Of a DNA stretch of 64,000 bases, positions 48,477-57,047 are shown piece after piece. The notes under the pieces were generated by a model, which had not been told where the DNA came from, ran no database searches, and saw only the letters and a list, made by a program, of their open reading frames with translations. Source of the stretch: Nocardia brasiliensis (lineage in GTDB: Bacteria > Actinomycetota > Actinomycetes > Mycobacteriales > Mycobacteriaceae); the NCBI RefSeq assembly GCF_011801125.1, contig NZ_CP046171.1, forward strand, positions 5,642,001 through 5,706,000, read 5' to 3'. Both the position numbers and the translations under genes were made by a program. Numbering within the stretch: the first letter of the stretch is position 1; every line of letters starts with the position of its first letter.

Positions 48477-49184
48477 TCACGAGAACTCTCCTGTCCTCGG
48501 GCGTTCCGCTCGCGCGGTCGCCGCGGCGAGATACCCGCGAGCCACCCGGTGGCGGCGCAACCACGCGATGTGCCTGCCGTTCACTTCCGCGGTGTCGAGC
48601 ACCTGGAATCCGGTGCCGCAGGCCAGATCCGCAGCATGATCAATGCTCACCGTCGACCAAGGGAACCAGGAACCCACGCGCGTGCGTGACTCCACCCTGA
48701 TCTGCCGAGTGACCGAACCCGTACCGGGACGGCCGAACTCGACGACGGCGACGCCGTTCGGCGCGAGCAGCGCCGCGGTGCGCGCGAGCAGGCGCCGCGG
48801 GTCACCGCCGATCCCGATATTGCCGTCGGCGAGCAGTGCGTAGTCCCAGCGCCCCATACCGGGCAGCGGACCGAACAGATCACGCCGCAGCGCGGGCGCA
48901 CCACGAAACCTGGTGATGGCCACGGCCGTCGGAGAGATATCCACCCCGAGCGCCAGCACGCCCCGCCGCAGCAGCGCCGCCACCAACCGGCCGGGACCGC
49001 AACCGAGATCTACCGTCGGGCCGTCACAGCAGCTGGTCAGCGCGATATCGGCACGGCGGTCCGCGCCGGAGAGGCCGAGCCACCGCGCCATCGGCAGCCG
49101 CCGCCGACTGCCGTCCGCGGCACGCACCCAGCACTTCTCGCCCGCCAGCGCGCGATCGAACACGTCGAGTTCGGCGCCGTTCAC
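48477..49184 (-). CDS. Class I SAM-dependent methyltransferase
   Basis: 235 aa from a GTG at 49182-49184 that overlaps the upstream DUF2064 gene's stop (GTGA). Motif I 'TVDLGCGPGRLVAALL', acidic 'LGVDIS', and 'WDYALLADGNIGIGGDP' near motif IV. The N-terminal 'DVFDRALAGEKCWVRAADG' is shared by methyltransferases from similar gene clusters. A longer in-frame start at 49325 would cross the previous gene. Probably methylates a product of the glycosyltransferases next to it. Confidence 0.82.
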   Translation of the reverse strand: MNGAELDVFDRALAGEKCWVRAADGSRRRLPMARWLGLSGADRRADIALTSCCDGPTVDLGCGPGRLVAALLRRGVLALGVDISPTAVAITRFRGAPALRRDLFGPLPGMGRWDYALLADGNIGIGGDPRRLLARTAALLAPNGVAVVEFGRPGTGSVTRQIRVESRTRVGSWFPWSTVSIDHAADLACGTGFQVLDTAEVNGRHIAWLRRHRVARGYLAAATARAERPRTGEFS

Positions 49185-49864
49185 AACGGCACCAACCCGC
49201 GCTCGCGCGCCCGGCGGATCGCCGCGGCGAACCGACCGTGCGATGCCGAGGCGGCGACCCGCTGCGCGTCGGCAAAGGTATCGACGTCGCTGAACAGCGA
49301 CAAGGAGTTCACCCGGTATCCGCACTGCTGCAACGCTTTACGCGTCAGCTCGCCGGTCTGATCGGTGGACATCGGGACGTGCTGGAGCACCCGGGCAGGC
49401 TGCGGCGACGGCAGCCCGAGGCCCCACCAACCACCGTCCTCGGCGGGTCCGAGCAGCGCGCTGTCGCCCGCGACGAGCTCGCGAGCGGCCCCGGTCAGAA
49501 CGTCCGGGCCGATCTGCGGGGTGTCCATGCCGATCTGGAACACCGGCAGGCCGAAGCGCGCGGCATCGGCGTGCGCGTTCGCCAGGCGGGCGCCGAAACC
49601 GTCACCGCGCTGCGGTATCACCTCGAACCGGCTTAGTACTCTTGATAATTCGTCGCTGCACTCGGCCGCCGCCAGCTCGCCGGTGAACGCGACGACGCGC
49701 CGCGCGACCGCGCTGCGCAGCACCGCGTCGAGGGTGTCGAGCAGCGCCGCGGCGGCCACCGTGGCCGCCGCACGCGGCGTGAGCGGCGGTGTGAGCCTGG
49801 TCTTGGCGAAGCCGGCGATCGGCGCCTTCGCGATCACCAACAGCGTTGCCGGACAACAGCTCAT
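49181..49864 (-). CDS. TIGR04282/DUF2064-type glycosyltransferase
   Basis: 227 aa. 'VIAKAPIAGFAKTRLTPP' is the DUF2064 N-terminal signature; 'QIGMDTPQIGPDVL' and 'LGPAEDGGWWGLGL' complete the nucleotide-sugar site of this GT-A-like family (name derives from arsenosugar clusters, where activity is inferred). ATG at 49862-49864 overlaps the GT2 gene by 4 nt. Works presumably with the adjacent GT2 and methyltransferase. Confidence 0.87.
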   Translation of the reverse strand: MSCCPATLLVIAKAPIAGFAKTRLTPPLTPRAAATVAAAALLDTLDAVLRSAVARRVVAFTGELAAAECSDELSRVLSRFEVIPQRGDGFGARLANAHADAARFGLPVFQIGMDTPQIGPDVLTGAARELVAGDSALLGPAEDGGWWGLGLPSPQPARVLQHVPMSTDQTGELTRKALQQCGYRVNSLSLFSDVDTFADAQRVAASASHGRFAAAIRRARERGLVPL

Positions 49865-50532
49865 CGCAGCACCGCCAGGAAATCCTTGGTGGCACGCAGC
49901 GTGCCGAGCCACGAGCCCGATACCTTCGACACACCACCGGCACGCGGCCGATAGGCGATGTCGCGTTCGACCACCCGCCAGCCCGCGCGCGCCGCACCGA
50001 CCAGCAGCTCGAGCGGATATCCGGACCGCTGGTGCAGCGGGCCGAGCGCGAGCATCCCGGCCCGCCGCGCCACCCGCATCGCGCCGATATCGTGTACCGG
50101 CAGCCCGTATTTGCGCCGCAACCTGCGCGCGATCAGCAGATTGCCGAGCCTGGCGTGCCACGGCCAGACGCCGGCGTGCGTCGGCCGTCGCCGACCGACC
50201 GCGAGATCGGCTCCGCCACACACCAATTCGACAAGGCCGGGCAGCTCGGCCGGATCCATCGATCCGTCACCGTCGAGCACCGCGACCAGCTCGGTGCGGG
50301 CCGCCGCGATACCCGCCTGCACGGCCGCGCCGTAGCCCGCCCTGGCCTCGTGCACCACCGTGGCGCCGTGGCCGAGCGCGACGGCGCCGGTGCCGTCGGT
50401 GGAGCCGTTGTCGACCACGAGGGCGTGGTATCCGGCGGGCAACGCGGCGAGCACCTCGGGCAACGCGTCAGCTTCGTCCCGGCACGGAATCACCACGGTC
50501 ACTCCGGCGGGATCAACCTGGTTTCGAGTCAC
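49861..50532 (-). CDS. Glycosyltransferase family 2
   Basis: 223 aa, GT-A fold. 'VIPCRDEADALPEVLAAL' at the N-terminus, 'VVDNGSTDGTGAVA', the metal-binding 'DGDGSMDP' and 'HDIGAMRVARR'. Dolichyl-phosphate-mannose-synthase-like in length, without membrane helices. First gene of the minus-strand GT2-DUF2064-methyltransferase run; its divergent neighbour is a GT-C-like membrane protein, with a shared response-regulator-like site in the 115-nt gap. Confidence 0.88.
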   Translation of the reverse strand: MTRNQVDPAGVTVVIPCRDEADALPEVLAALPAGYHALVVDNGSTDGTGAVALGHGATVVHEARAGYGAAVQAGIAAARTELVAVLDGDGSMDPAELPGLVELVCGGADLAVGRRRPTHAGVWPWHARLGNLLIARRLRRKYGLPVHDIGAMRVARRAGMLALGPLHQRSGYPLELLVGAARAGWRVVERDIAYRPRAGGVSKVSGSWLGTLRATKDFLAVLR

Positions 50533-50578
50533 GCTGCCGACGCTAGGCCGTCGCGGGCCCGAATCGGCTCGAAAACCT

Positions 50579-50594
50579 GTGACGAAACAGTGAC
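50579..50594. promoter_or_regulatory. Direct-repeat site GTGACGAAA-N3-TGAC, copy 1
   Basis: GTGACGAAACAGTGAC lies in the divergent promoter between GT2 and the GT-C-like gene. TGAC half-sites are 11 bp apart. The same pattern recurs upstream of the epimerase gene (54851-54866). Confidence 0.55.
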
Positions 50595-50656
50595 ATCATC
50601 GCAAAAACGGCCGGGATCAGCGCAGACGCCCCGCTCACCGCCCTATCGTGATAGCC

Positions 50657-52000
50657 GTGCCCGAGACCTCTGTCCTCGAATCCGCGCCGCGTACCCGCCC
50701 GCGTGGCGAACTGGTCGGCGCGGGTATCGCCGCCGCGCTCGTCGCTGCGGCCTTCCTCGTCCCGCGAATCGCCAGCGAACACTGGCGCAGCAGGTTGTAC
50801 GCGGGCGCGGCGCCGATCTTCGGCAACTGGCTGCCGCACATCGGGTGGGGCACCGTGCCCGCCGTCGCGCTCGCGACTCTCGTTGTGGCACAGGGCCCGA
50901 CGCTGGCGCGCCGGCTGTCCTGGCGACCGTTGCTCGCCGCGTCCTGGGCCGGCGCGCTCGCGTGGGCGTTCGCCCTGGCCATGGTGGACGGCTGGCAGCG
51001 CGGCTTCGCCGATCGGCTCACCGACCCCAACGAGTATCTGCACGAGGTCGGCGGGGTCACCGACATCGGCGCGATGCTGCGCGGATTCGCCGGCCGCATC
51101 CTCGATTTCGAGCCGGACTCGTGGACCACCCACGTCTCGGGGCATCCGCCGGGGGCGTTGCTGTTCTTCGTGCTGCTCGACCGCGTCGGCCTCGGCGGCG
51201 GTGCGTGGGCGGGGGTGGCCTGCCTGTTGATCGGCACCAGCGCGGTGCTCGCCGTCGCGGTCGCGCTGCGGGCGCTCGGCGCCGAGGATCGGGCCCGCGC
51301 GGCGCTGCCGTTTCTGGTGCTCGCCCCCGCCGCGCTCTGGATCGCGGTCTCCGCGGACGCGATGTTCGCCGGTGTCACGGCCTGGGCCGTGGCGCTGCTG
51401 GCGCTGGCCACCCGCCCCGGTGCCAAGGCCGGTATCGCGATCGCGGCGGGCGTGCTCTTCGCGCTCGGCATCTACCTGAGCTACGGCTTGGTCCTGATGG
51501 CGTTTCCCGCCGTGGCGGTGCTGATCGCGGCGAAGACCGCCCGCCCGCTGCTCCCGGCGCTGGCCGGCGCGCTGCTGGTCGTCGCGGCGTTCACCGTGGC
51601 CGGATTCTGGTGGCTGGACGGCTATCACCTGGTGGTGCAGCGGTACTACCAGGGCATCGCCAGTGAGCGGTCCTACGCGTACTGGTGGTGGGGCAATCTG
51701 GCCGCGACGGTCTGTGCGGTCGGCCTCGCGACGGCCGCGGCCCTGTCCCGCGCGCTCGCGCCACGCACGCTGCGCGCCCTCGATCCGACGGCGCTGCTGG
51801 TCGCCGCGGCCCTGTGCGCGATACTCGCCGCGGACCTCAGCGGGCTGAGCAAGGCGGAGACCGAACGGATCTGGTTGCCGTTCGATCTGTGGCTGCTCGC
51901 CGCGACCGCCTTCCTGCCGCGCACCGCCGCCCGGTGGTGGCTGGCGGTGCAGGCCGCCGCGACGCTGCTGCTGGTCCACACGATCCTGACGAACTGGTGA
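50657..52000 (+). CDS. GT-C-like polytopic membrane protein
   Basis: 447 aa from a GTG at 50657; a GTG at 50648 is the alternative. TATCGT ends 7 nt before the chosen start, suggesting a leaderless message. About 11-12 membrane helices. An exterior loop after helix 3 holds 'VDGWQRGFADRLTDPNEYL' and 'WTTHVSGHPPGALLFF', resembling the acidic/His loop of lipid-linked-sugar-using GT-C enzymes. It precedes the response regulator by 4 nt. A mannosyl- or similar transferase role is inference. Confidence 0.72.
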   Translation: MPETSVLESAPRTRPRGELVGAGIAAALVAAAFLVPRIASEHWRSRLYAGAAPIFGNWLPHIGWGTVPAVALATLVVAQGPTLARRLSWRPLLAASWAGALAWAFALAMVDGWQRGFADRLTDPNEYLHEVGGVTDIGAMLRGFAGRILDFEPDSWTTHVSGHPPGALLFFVLLDRVGLGGGAWAGVACLLIGTSAVLAVAVALRALGAEDRARAALPFLVLAPAALWIAVSADAMFAGVTAWAVALLALATRPGAKAGIAIAAGVLFALGIYLSYGLVLMAFPAVAVLIAAKTARPLLPALAGALLVVAAFTVAGFWWLDGYHLVVQRYYQGIASERSYAYWWWGNLAATVCAVGLATAAALSRALAPRTLRALDPTALLVAAALCAILAADLSGLSKAETERIWLPFDLWLLAATAFLPRTAARWWLAVQAAATLLLVHTILTNW

Positions 52001-52004
52001 GGGT

Positions 52005-52703
52005 ATGACGATTCTGATCGCCGACGACGACCCCGTCGTGCGCGACGTGGTCCGCCGCTATCTCGAGCGCGACGGCCACGCGGTACGCGAAACCTCCGAC
52101 GGCACAACCACACTGGCGGCGCTGGCGAACCAGGACGAGGTCATCGAGCTGGCCGTGCTCGACGTGATGATGCCCGCGCCCGACGGCATCGAGATCTGCC
52201 GCAGCATCCGCTCTGGGCCGCGACCGGACCTGCCCGTCATCCTGCTCACCGCGCTCGGCGACGAGGACGACCGGGTGCTCGGCCTGGAGGCGGGCGCCGA
52301 CGACTACGTCACCAAGCCGTTCAGCCCGCGCGAGCTCGCACTGCGGGTGGCCTCGGTGCTGCGCCGTACGCAGGTGGTGCGCGACGCCGACGCGCCGGTG
52401 CTGTGCGACGGCGCCGTCGAGGTGCGTCCGGCCCTGCGGCTCGCCTACGTCGACGGCAGGCCGGTGGAACTCACCCCGCGCGAATTCGACCTGCTCGTCT
52501 TCCTGCTGCAACACCCGCAGCAGGTCTACAGCCGCGAGGCGCTGCTCGCCAAGGTGTGGGGCTGGGACTTCGGCGACCTGTCCACGGTCACCGTGCACAT
52601 CAAACGGTTGCGCGCCAAACTCGGCGACGGCCACCGCATCGAAACCGTGTGGGGCCGCGGGTACGCGTGGGCACGCACCGGGAACGGAGCCGTCGATGCC
52701 TGA
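52005..52703 (+). CDS. OmpR-family response regulator
   Basis: 232 aa. Receiver with Asp53 ('[13 protein letters not shown]'), '[12 protein letters not shown]', and Lys104 in '[10 protein letters not shown]'; winged-helix output '[17 protein letters not shown]', '[16 protein letters not shown]', '[10 protein letters not shown]'. Starts 4 nt after the GT-C-like gene and overlaps the kinase gene by 8 nt. Likely binder of the GTGACGAAA-N3-TGAC motif upstream of its own operon and the epimerase. Confidence 0.92.
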   Translation: MTILIADDDPVVRDVVRRYLERDGHAVRETSDGTTTLAALANQDEVIELAVLDVMMPAPDGIEICRSIRSGPRPDLPVILLTALGDEDDRVLGLEAGADDYVTKPFSPRELALRVASVLRRTQVVRDADAPVLCDGAVEVRPALRLAYVDGRPVELTPREFDLLVFLLQHPQQVYSREALLAKVWGWDFGDLSTVTVHIKRLRAKLGDGHRIETVWGRGYAWARTGNGAVDA

Positions 52704-53721
52704 GGACACCACCCAGCTCATCGTCTATTCGCTGGCCTGCTCGCTGCCGGTCGTGCTGATCGGCGCGATCATCCTGCGCGCCACCAGGAATCGCTCGGTG
52801 ACCACGAGCATGGCCGTGCTGGTGCTGATTCCGACGCTGGCCACCCTCGCGGGCGTGATCGGCGTCAGCGGATTGATGTTCACGCAGGAATTGCGGCGCA
52901 CCGCCGTGGTACTCGGCATCGTCGCGGCGGTGACCGTGCCCGCCGCGATCGTGCTCGGCCGCGAGCAGGCGCGAAAGATGGTCTGGGAGAAGCAGGTCCT
53001 CGAGCAGGAACGCGCCGCGGAGCAGTCGCGGCGCGAGCTGGTCGCCTGGGTGAGCCATGATCTGCGGACACCGCTGGCGGGGATTCGCGCGATGGCCGAG
53101 GCGCTCTCCGACGGGGTCGTCACCGGCAAGGCCGATGTCGCCTCCTATGCCGAGCAGATCGGGCTGGAGACCAACCGGCTCTCCCGCATGGTCGACGACC
53201 TGTTCGAGATGTCGAAGATCAACGCGGGCGCGCTGCGCCTGGAGCTGGAGCCGGTGGATCTGCGCGAGCTGATCGACGAGGTGCTCGCGGCGAACCGGCC
53301 GACCGCCGCCCGCGCGCAGGTCGAACTCCGTGCGGAGCAACCGGATTCGCGCATCGTCGTCATAGCGAACGATCAGGCGCTCGGCCGTGTGCTGACCAAT
53401 CTGGTGTCCAACGCCATCGCGCACACCCCGCCCGGCGGCGAGGTGGCCATCTCGGCTGGCGCGTCCGATGGTCAGGCGTGGGCCCGGGTCGACGACACCG
53501 GACCCGGCATCGCCGAGGCGGACCTGCCCCGCATCTTCGAGGTCGCCTATCGCGGTACCGCCGCCCGCTCCCCGGTCGCCGCCGACGGCGTCCCCACCGG
53601 CAGCGGCATGGGTTTGGCGATCGCCGCCGGTCTGGTCGAGGCGCATCAGGGCCGCATCACCGCCGAGAACCGGCCGACCGGAAGCCGTTTCGAGGTTCGG
53701 TTGCCGCTGTCGGACAACTGA
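52696..53721 (+). CDS. Sensor histidine kinase
   Basis: 341 aa. Three membrane helices at about residues 8-28, 39-61 and 69-87, with almost no exterior sensor domain, so it probably senses the membrane itself or a partner protein. HisKA His121 in '[17 protein letters not shown]', ATPase '[14 protein letters not shown]', '[21 protein letters not shown]' and '[16 protein letters not shown]'. Co-translated with the response regulator; it ends 6 nt before the convergent epimerase gene. Confidence 0.9.
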   Translation: MPEDTTQLIVYSLACSLPVVLIGAIILRATRNRSVTTSMAVLVLIPTLATLAGVIGVSGLMFTQELRRTAVVLGIVAAVTVPAAIVLGREQARKMVWEKQVLEQERAAEQSRRELVAWVSHDLRTPLAGIRAMAEALSDGVVTGKADVASYAEQIGLETNRLSRMVDDLFEMSKINAGALRLELEPVDLRELIDEVLAANRPTAARAQVELRAEQPDSRIVVIANDQALGRVLTNLVSNAIAHTPPGGEVAISAGASDGQAWARVDDTGPGIAEADLPRIFEVAYRGTAARSPVAADGVPTGSGMGLAIAAGLVEAHQGRITAENRPTGSRFEVRLPLSDN

Positions 53722-53727
53722 GCGCCC

Positions 53728-54798
53728 TCACAGGGTCGGCGCACACACTCCCGTGCTGTCGCGTAACGGCGCGAACGCGAACTCAGTGAGCCCGGCCACC
53801 GGATCCACCTGAGCGACGAAACCCAGGACGCGCCTGGCCTGTTCGGGATCGGCGACGATATGCCGCACGTCCCCCGGGCGGTACCGTCCGGTCACCACCG
53901 GATCCGGGCCGCCGCGCGCCGCGGCCAGCGTCGAGGCCACCTCCACGATGGTGATCGGGCGGCCGGAGGAGACGTTGATCGGAACGAACCCGGGCAGCGG
54001 CTGCTCGACGGCCGCGAGGTTCGCCGCGGCGATATCGGTGACGTGCACGAAATCCCTTGCCTGCCCGCCGTCCTCGAACACCTGCGGCGGCTGTCCCGCC
54101 TCCAGCGCCGAACGGAAGATCGCGGCCACCCCGGAATAGGGTGTGTCCCTTGGCATATCGCTGCCGTAGACATTGTGATAGCGCAGCGCGGTCACCGCGG
54201 ACCCGGTTACAGCCGCCCACGCGGCGGCGTAATTCTCCTGCGCCAGTTTGCTTGCCGCGTACAGGCTGCGCGGCCGTAACGGCGCGTCCTCGCGGACCGA
54301 GGTCCAGCCGAGCACCTCCCCCGTCTCCGGACAGCGGTGTTCGAACATCCCGGCGTCGAGATCGGCGCGCCGGCGCAGGCCGACCCGCACCGGACCGCAG
54401 CGCTCGCCGCGGTAGTGCCCCTCGCCGTACACCACCATCGACGACGCGAGCACCAGCCTGCGGCAGCCTGCCCGATCCATCGCCGCCAGCAGCACCGCCG
54501 TGCCGAAGTCGTTGTGGCTGGCATAGGCGGGCGCGTCCTGTGCGCTCACGCCCGCGCCGACCACCGCGGCCTGATGGCAGACGACATCGACGCCGCGCAG
54601 CAGCGCGTCGAGCGCGTCCGCGTCCCGCACGTCCACCCGCCGGATACCGTCGGGCACCGGGGCGGCGGGCCCGTGCGCCGCGGAAATCATCAGGTCGATC
54701 CCGATCACCTCGTGCCCCGCGGCGACCAGCGCCCGGCCGATATGGGCGCCGATGAACCCGGCGGCACCGGTCAACAGCACCCGCGACATTCGTGTCAT
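53728..54798 (-). CDS. NAD-dependent epimerase/dehydratase (extended SDR)
   Basis: 356 aa from the ATG at 54796-54798; a second ATG at 54789 is possible. Rossmann 'VLLTGAAGFIGAHIGRAL', catalytic Tyr/Lys in 'LYAASKLAQENYAAAW', 'RYHNVYGSDMPRDTPYSGVAAIF' (landmark YHNVYG) and 'DFVHVTDIAAANL'. Typical of nucleotide-sugar epimerases such as UDP-glucose 4-epimerase relatives. A TGAC direct-repeat site lies 53-68 nt upstream of the start, tying it to the glycosyltransferase cluster. Confidence 0.9.
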   Translation of the reverse strand: MTRMSRVLLTGAAGFIGAHIGRALVAAGHEVIGIDLMISAAHGPAAPVPDGIRRVDVRDADALDALLRGVDVVCHQAAVVGAGVSAQDAPAYASHNDFGTAVLLAAMDRAGCRRLVLASSMVVYGEGHYRGERCGPVRVGLRRRADLDAGMFEHRCPETGEVLGWTSVREDAPLRPRSLYAASKLAQENYAAAWAAVTGSAVTALRYHNVYGSDMPRDTPYSGVAAIFRSALEAGQPPQVFEDGGQARDFVHVTDIAAANLAAVEQPLPGFVPINVSSGRPITIVEVASTLAAARGGPDPVVTGRYRPGDVRHIVADPEQARRVLGFVAQVDPVAGLTEFAFAPLRDSTGVCAPTL

Positions 54799-54850
54799 GA
54801 ATCCGATCGTGCCTGGTCGGTGCGGCGCGGACACCGCCACACGCCGCACC

Positions 54851-54866
54851 GTCAGACTTTCGTCAC
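54851..54866 (-). promoter_or_regulatory. Direct-repeat site GTGACGAAA-N3-TGAC, copy 2
   Basis: On the minus strand GTGACGAAAGTCTGAC. It matches the site at 50579-50594 at 13 of 13 defined positions (N3 aside) and stands upstream of the epimerase gene. Confidence 0.55.
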
Positions 54867-54946
54867 GCCTCGCTCGACCCGAAACAGTGTCGGCGGGTGT
54901 TGATACCGTGCCGCTGTCCGAGGAGCGCACGAGTGCACGGGAGGCC

Positions 54947-55171
54947 ATGATGGCGGAGCAGACACCGGCGACGGAGTTTCCGACGCGGATCGGCAAGGTC
55001 GCCACGCGCGAGCTGATCGCGCACGGGTACACCCGCTACGACCACCTCGCCGAGGTGAGCGCGAAGGAGCTGCTGCGCATCCATGGCGTCGGCCCGAAGG
55101 CGATCCGCATCCTCGAAGCGGAGCTGGCGCTGCGCGGCAAGTGCTTCGCCGATCAGGCCACGTCCGAGTAG
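54947..55171 (+). CDS. Helix-hairpin-helix domain protein (74 aa)
   Basis: ATG at 54947 with GGGAGG just upstream (54950 is an equal alternative). 'LLRIHGVGPKAIRILEAEL' is a helix-hairpin-helix motif of the 'HGVGPKAI' type, as in RNA polymerase alpha C-terminal domains and DNA-repair proteins, preceded by a second helical unit ('GKVATRELIAHGYTRYDHLAEV'). A nucleic-acid-binding or protein-scaffold role is likely. Function unknown. It lies between the epimerase and a convergent AlkZ-like gene. Confidence 0.75.
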   Translation: MMAEQTPATEFPTRIGKVATRELIAHGYTRYDHLAEVSAKELLRIHGVGPKAIRILEAELALRGKCFADQATSE

Positions 55172-55206
55172 TCGCGCCCCGCACGGCCGGACTCGACCGG
55201 CTCGGA

Positions 55207-56295
55207 TCAGCCCTCGATGATGATCTTCCCGTCCTGCCCGGAGGCGACGAACCCGAGCAGCCGTTCGGCCTCGCCGCGCAGTGCGGACTCGTCGGCCGCG
55301 CTGAGCGGATGCCACGGCGTGACGCGAATGGTGCTGTCCTCCAACGCCCATCGGCCGTGCACGAAACCGTCGACCAGATACATCGGCACCCCGCCCGAGG
55401 CCTCCTTGGCGATCCGCTGCCGATCCTCCTCGCTGATGATCCGGCGGCGATCCTTGTGCCCGAGCAGCGCGTTGTCGAAGGCGGGCAGGAAGCGCACCGG
55501 CACCACCAGATTCGGGTCGGCCAGCGGCGCGTCCGGCAGATCGAACAGCACCCGGTGCTGGTCGTCGGTGAAAACCCGCAGCTCCGAACGCATGTCGTCG
55601 ACCACCTCGGCGAGCTTGGCCACCCCGGCCCACGCCTGCATGTCGGCGACGGTGGCGGGACCGAACGCCGCCAAGTAACGCAGGATCAGGGTCCGTGCGT
55701 CCGGCTCGGTCCGCATCGGCACGCCGAGCCATTCGTCGGCGAGCGCGACCGTCACCGACCGGTTACCCCATTTGCCCCACGCCCCGGTCACCGGGCTGTG
55801 CGCCATCGGCACCAGCAGTTCGGCCGCCTCGGCGAGTCTGCGCGCGTGCCGATCCGGGAAACGCTCGGCGAGCAACCGGCCCAGCTCGGTGCGCGTCAGG
55901 ATCTGGCCGGACAGCAATTCCCTTCCCGCGGCGGCGAGTTCGACCGGGTCGATGCCCTCGATCTCGTCGCGGTAGTAGGCCGCCTGCAACGCGGCGTGCA
56001 CGATCGGGCGCACCGTCGGGCGCAGCCAGCGGAAATCGTCCACGTCGGCCAGGTGCACGGTGCGGCGGATCATGGTGGAGCGCACCAGTTTTCGCTCCCG
56101 CAGCAGGGCGGCCAGGTCGTCGTGGCGGAAATCGGTGAGCCGCGACCAGAGGCCGACATAGGGCCAATTGGGTTCCTGCCCCTGCACCGCGACCAGATGC
56201 CGAACAAGCTCCAACGGAGTCATCGCGGCCCGCCGTGCCAGCATCTGACGCACCAGCAGGGTTCGGTTCAGCTCACGCAGCGATAGTTCCGTCAT
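55207..56295 (-). CDS. AlkZ-like winged-helix DNA glycosylase-family protein
   Basis: 362 aa from the ATG at 56293-56295. HTH_42/AlkZ fold: tandem winged helices, with the Q-x-Q motif (Q38, Q40 in 'HLVAVQGQEPN') that in AlkZ/AlkX glycosylases forms the catalytic or crosslink-unhooking site. C-terminal 'GFVHGRWALEDSTIRVTPW' and 'ERLLGFVAS' are family-typical. Possible role: repair of a natural-product-induced DNA lesion. Specificity cannot be predicted. Confidence 0.85.
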   Translation of the reverse strand: MTELSLRELNRTLLVRQMLARRAAMTPLELVRHLVAVQGQEPNWPYVGLWSRLTDFRHDDLAALLRERKLVRSTMIRRTVHLADVDDFRWLRPTVRPIVHAALQAAYYRDEIEGIDPVELAAAGRELLSGQILTRTELGRLLAERFPDRHARRLAEAAELLVPMAHSPVTGAWGKWGNRSVTVALADEWLGVPMRTEPDARTLILRYLAAFGPATVADMQAWAGVAKLAEVVDDMRSELRVFTDDQHRVLFDLPDAPLADPNLVVPVRFLPAFDNALLGHKDRRRIISEEDRQRIAKEASGGVPMYLVDGFVHGRWALEDSTIRVTPWHPLSAADESALRGEAERLLGFVASGQDGKIIIEG

Positions 56296-56347
56296 ACCTG
56301 CCATCTTCGCCGAAGGCACCGACACATCGGGCGGATTCCGCGGCGCA

Positions 56348-56363
56348 TACGTATACGTACAAT
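56348..56363 (+). promoter_or_regulatory. Palindrome and -10 element of a leaderless promoter
   Basis: TACGTATACGTA (56348-56359) is a perfect 12-bp palindrome. It overlaps TACAAT (56358-56363), which ends 6 nt before the ATG at 56370. A repressor bound there would block the -10. Confidence 0.5.
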
Positions 56364-56369
56364 GTGTTC

Positions 56370-56465
56370 ATGCGGGAGGGGGTGCGCTGCCCGTGCCGAC
56401 GCTACACCGGCCCGCTGCCGGTCGAGGATTACTTCGCGCGACCGCTGCTGCCGCCGCGGGAATAG
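56370..56465 (+). CDS. Leaderless 31-aa microprotein
   Basis: ATG directly behind a -10 element (TACAAT, 6-nt spacing), no ribosome site, ending in TAG at 56463-56465. Contains 'VRCPCRRYTGPLPVEDYFARP', with a Cys-x-Cys pair and a basic start. Real existence is suggested only by the promoter geometry and the clean frame; no family is known. It reads away from the AlkZ-like gene and toward the convergent AhpD-like gene. Confidence 0.45.
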   Translation: MREGVRCPCRRYTGPLPVEDYFARPLLPPRE

Positions 56466-56510
56466 ACCGCGCGACGGCACCGGCGCGACCCGATGCCGTC
56501 CCCGCGCGCC

Positions 56511-56948
56511 TCAGCCCTCGGGCTGCATCCGCAGCGGCACCCCGATCCGATTCCACAGGTTGATCATCGCGGTGACCGCGACCAGTCCGGCCCGCGCGCC
56601 CTCGTCGAAGTGCTTTTCCACCTCGGCCCAGATCTCGTCGCTCACACCGTGTTCGCCGAGTTTCGTGACCGCCTCGGCGTAGGCGAGCGCGGCCCGCTCG
56701 GTGTCGTCGAAGAGCGCGGACTCGCGCCAGGCGTCGAGCTGGTAGATCCGCTTCTCGGTCTCCCCTGCCAGGCGCGCGTCGGTGGTGTGCAGGTCGATGC
56801 AGAACACGCAGCCGTTGATCTGGGACGCGCGAATCTTCACCAGCTCACGCACCACCGGGTTCAGCGGGCCGCGCCGAATCGCCTTCTCCACCTCGAACCA
56901 CGCCTTGTAGTACTCGGGGGCGACCTCTGCGAGCTTCATGCGTGCCAC
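56511..56948 (-). CDS. Carboxymuconolactone decarboxylase (AhpD-like) family protein
   Basis: About 145 aa from the GTG at 56946-56948, with GGAAAGG 8 nt upstream; an ATG at 56939 is the alternative. The CMD signature 'NGCVFCIDLHTTDAR' with a CxxC and His matches alkylhydroperoxidase D-like proteins. 'DDTERAALAYAEAV' and 'AVTAMINLWNRIGVPL' complete the pattern. Probably an antioxidant or peroxidase-related role, substrate unknown. Confidence 0.88.
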   Translation of the reverse strand: MARMKLAEVAPEYYKAWFEVEKAIRRGPLNPVVRELVKIRASQINGCVFCIDLHTTDARLAGETEKRIYQLDAWRESALFDDTERAALAYAEAVTKLGEHGVSDEIWAEVEKHFDEGARAGLVAVTAMINLWNRIGVPLRMQPEG

Positions 56949-57047
56949 GGTGACATCCTTTCCTCGGTCTGCTCGTACAACAGTTAGACGAGACAGCGGC
57001 GGCAAGTGTGACGCGACCGTGCGCATTTTCCGGTGGACCGGCCGCCC

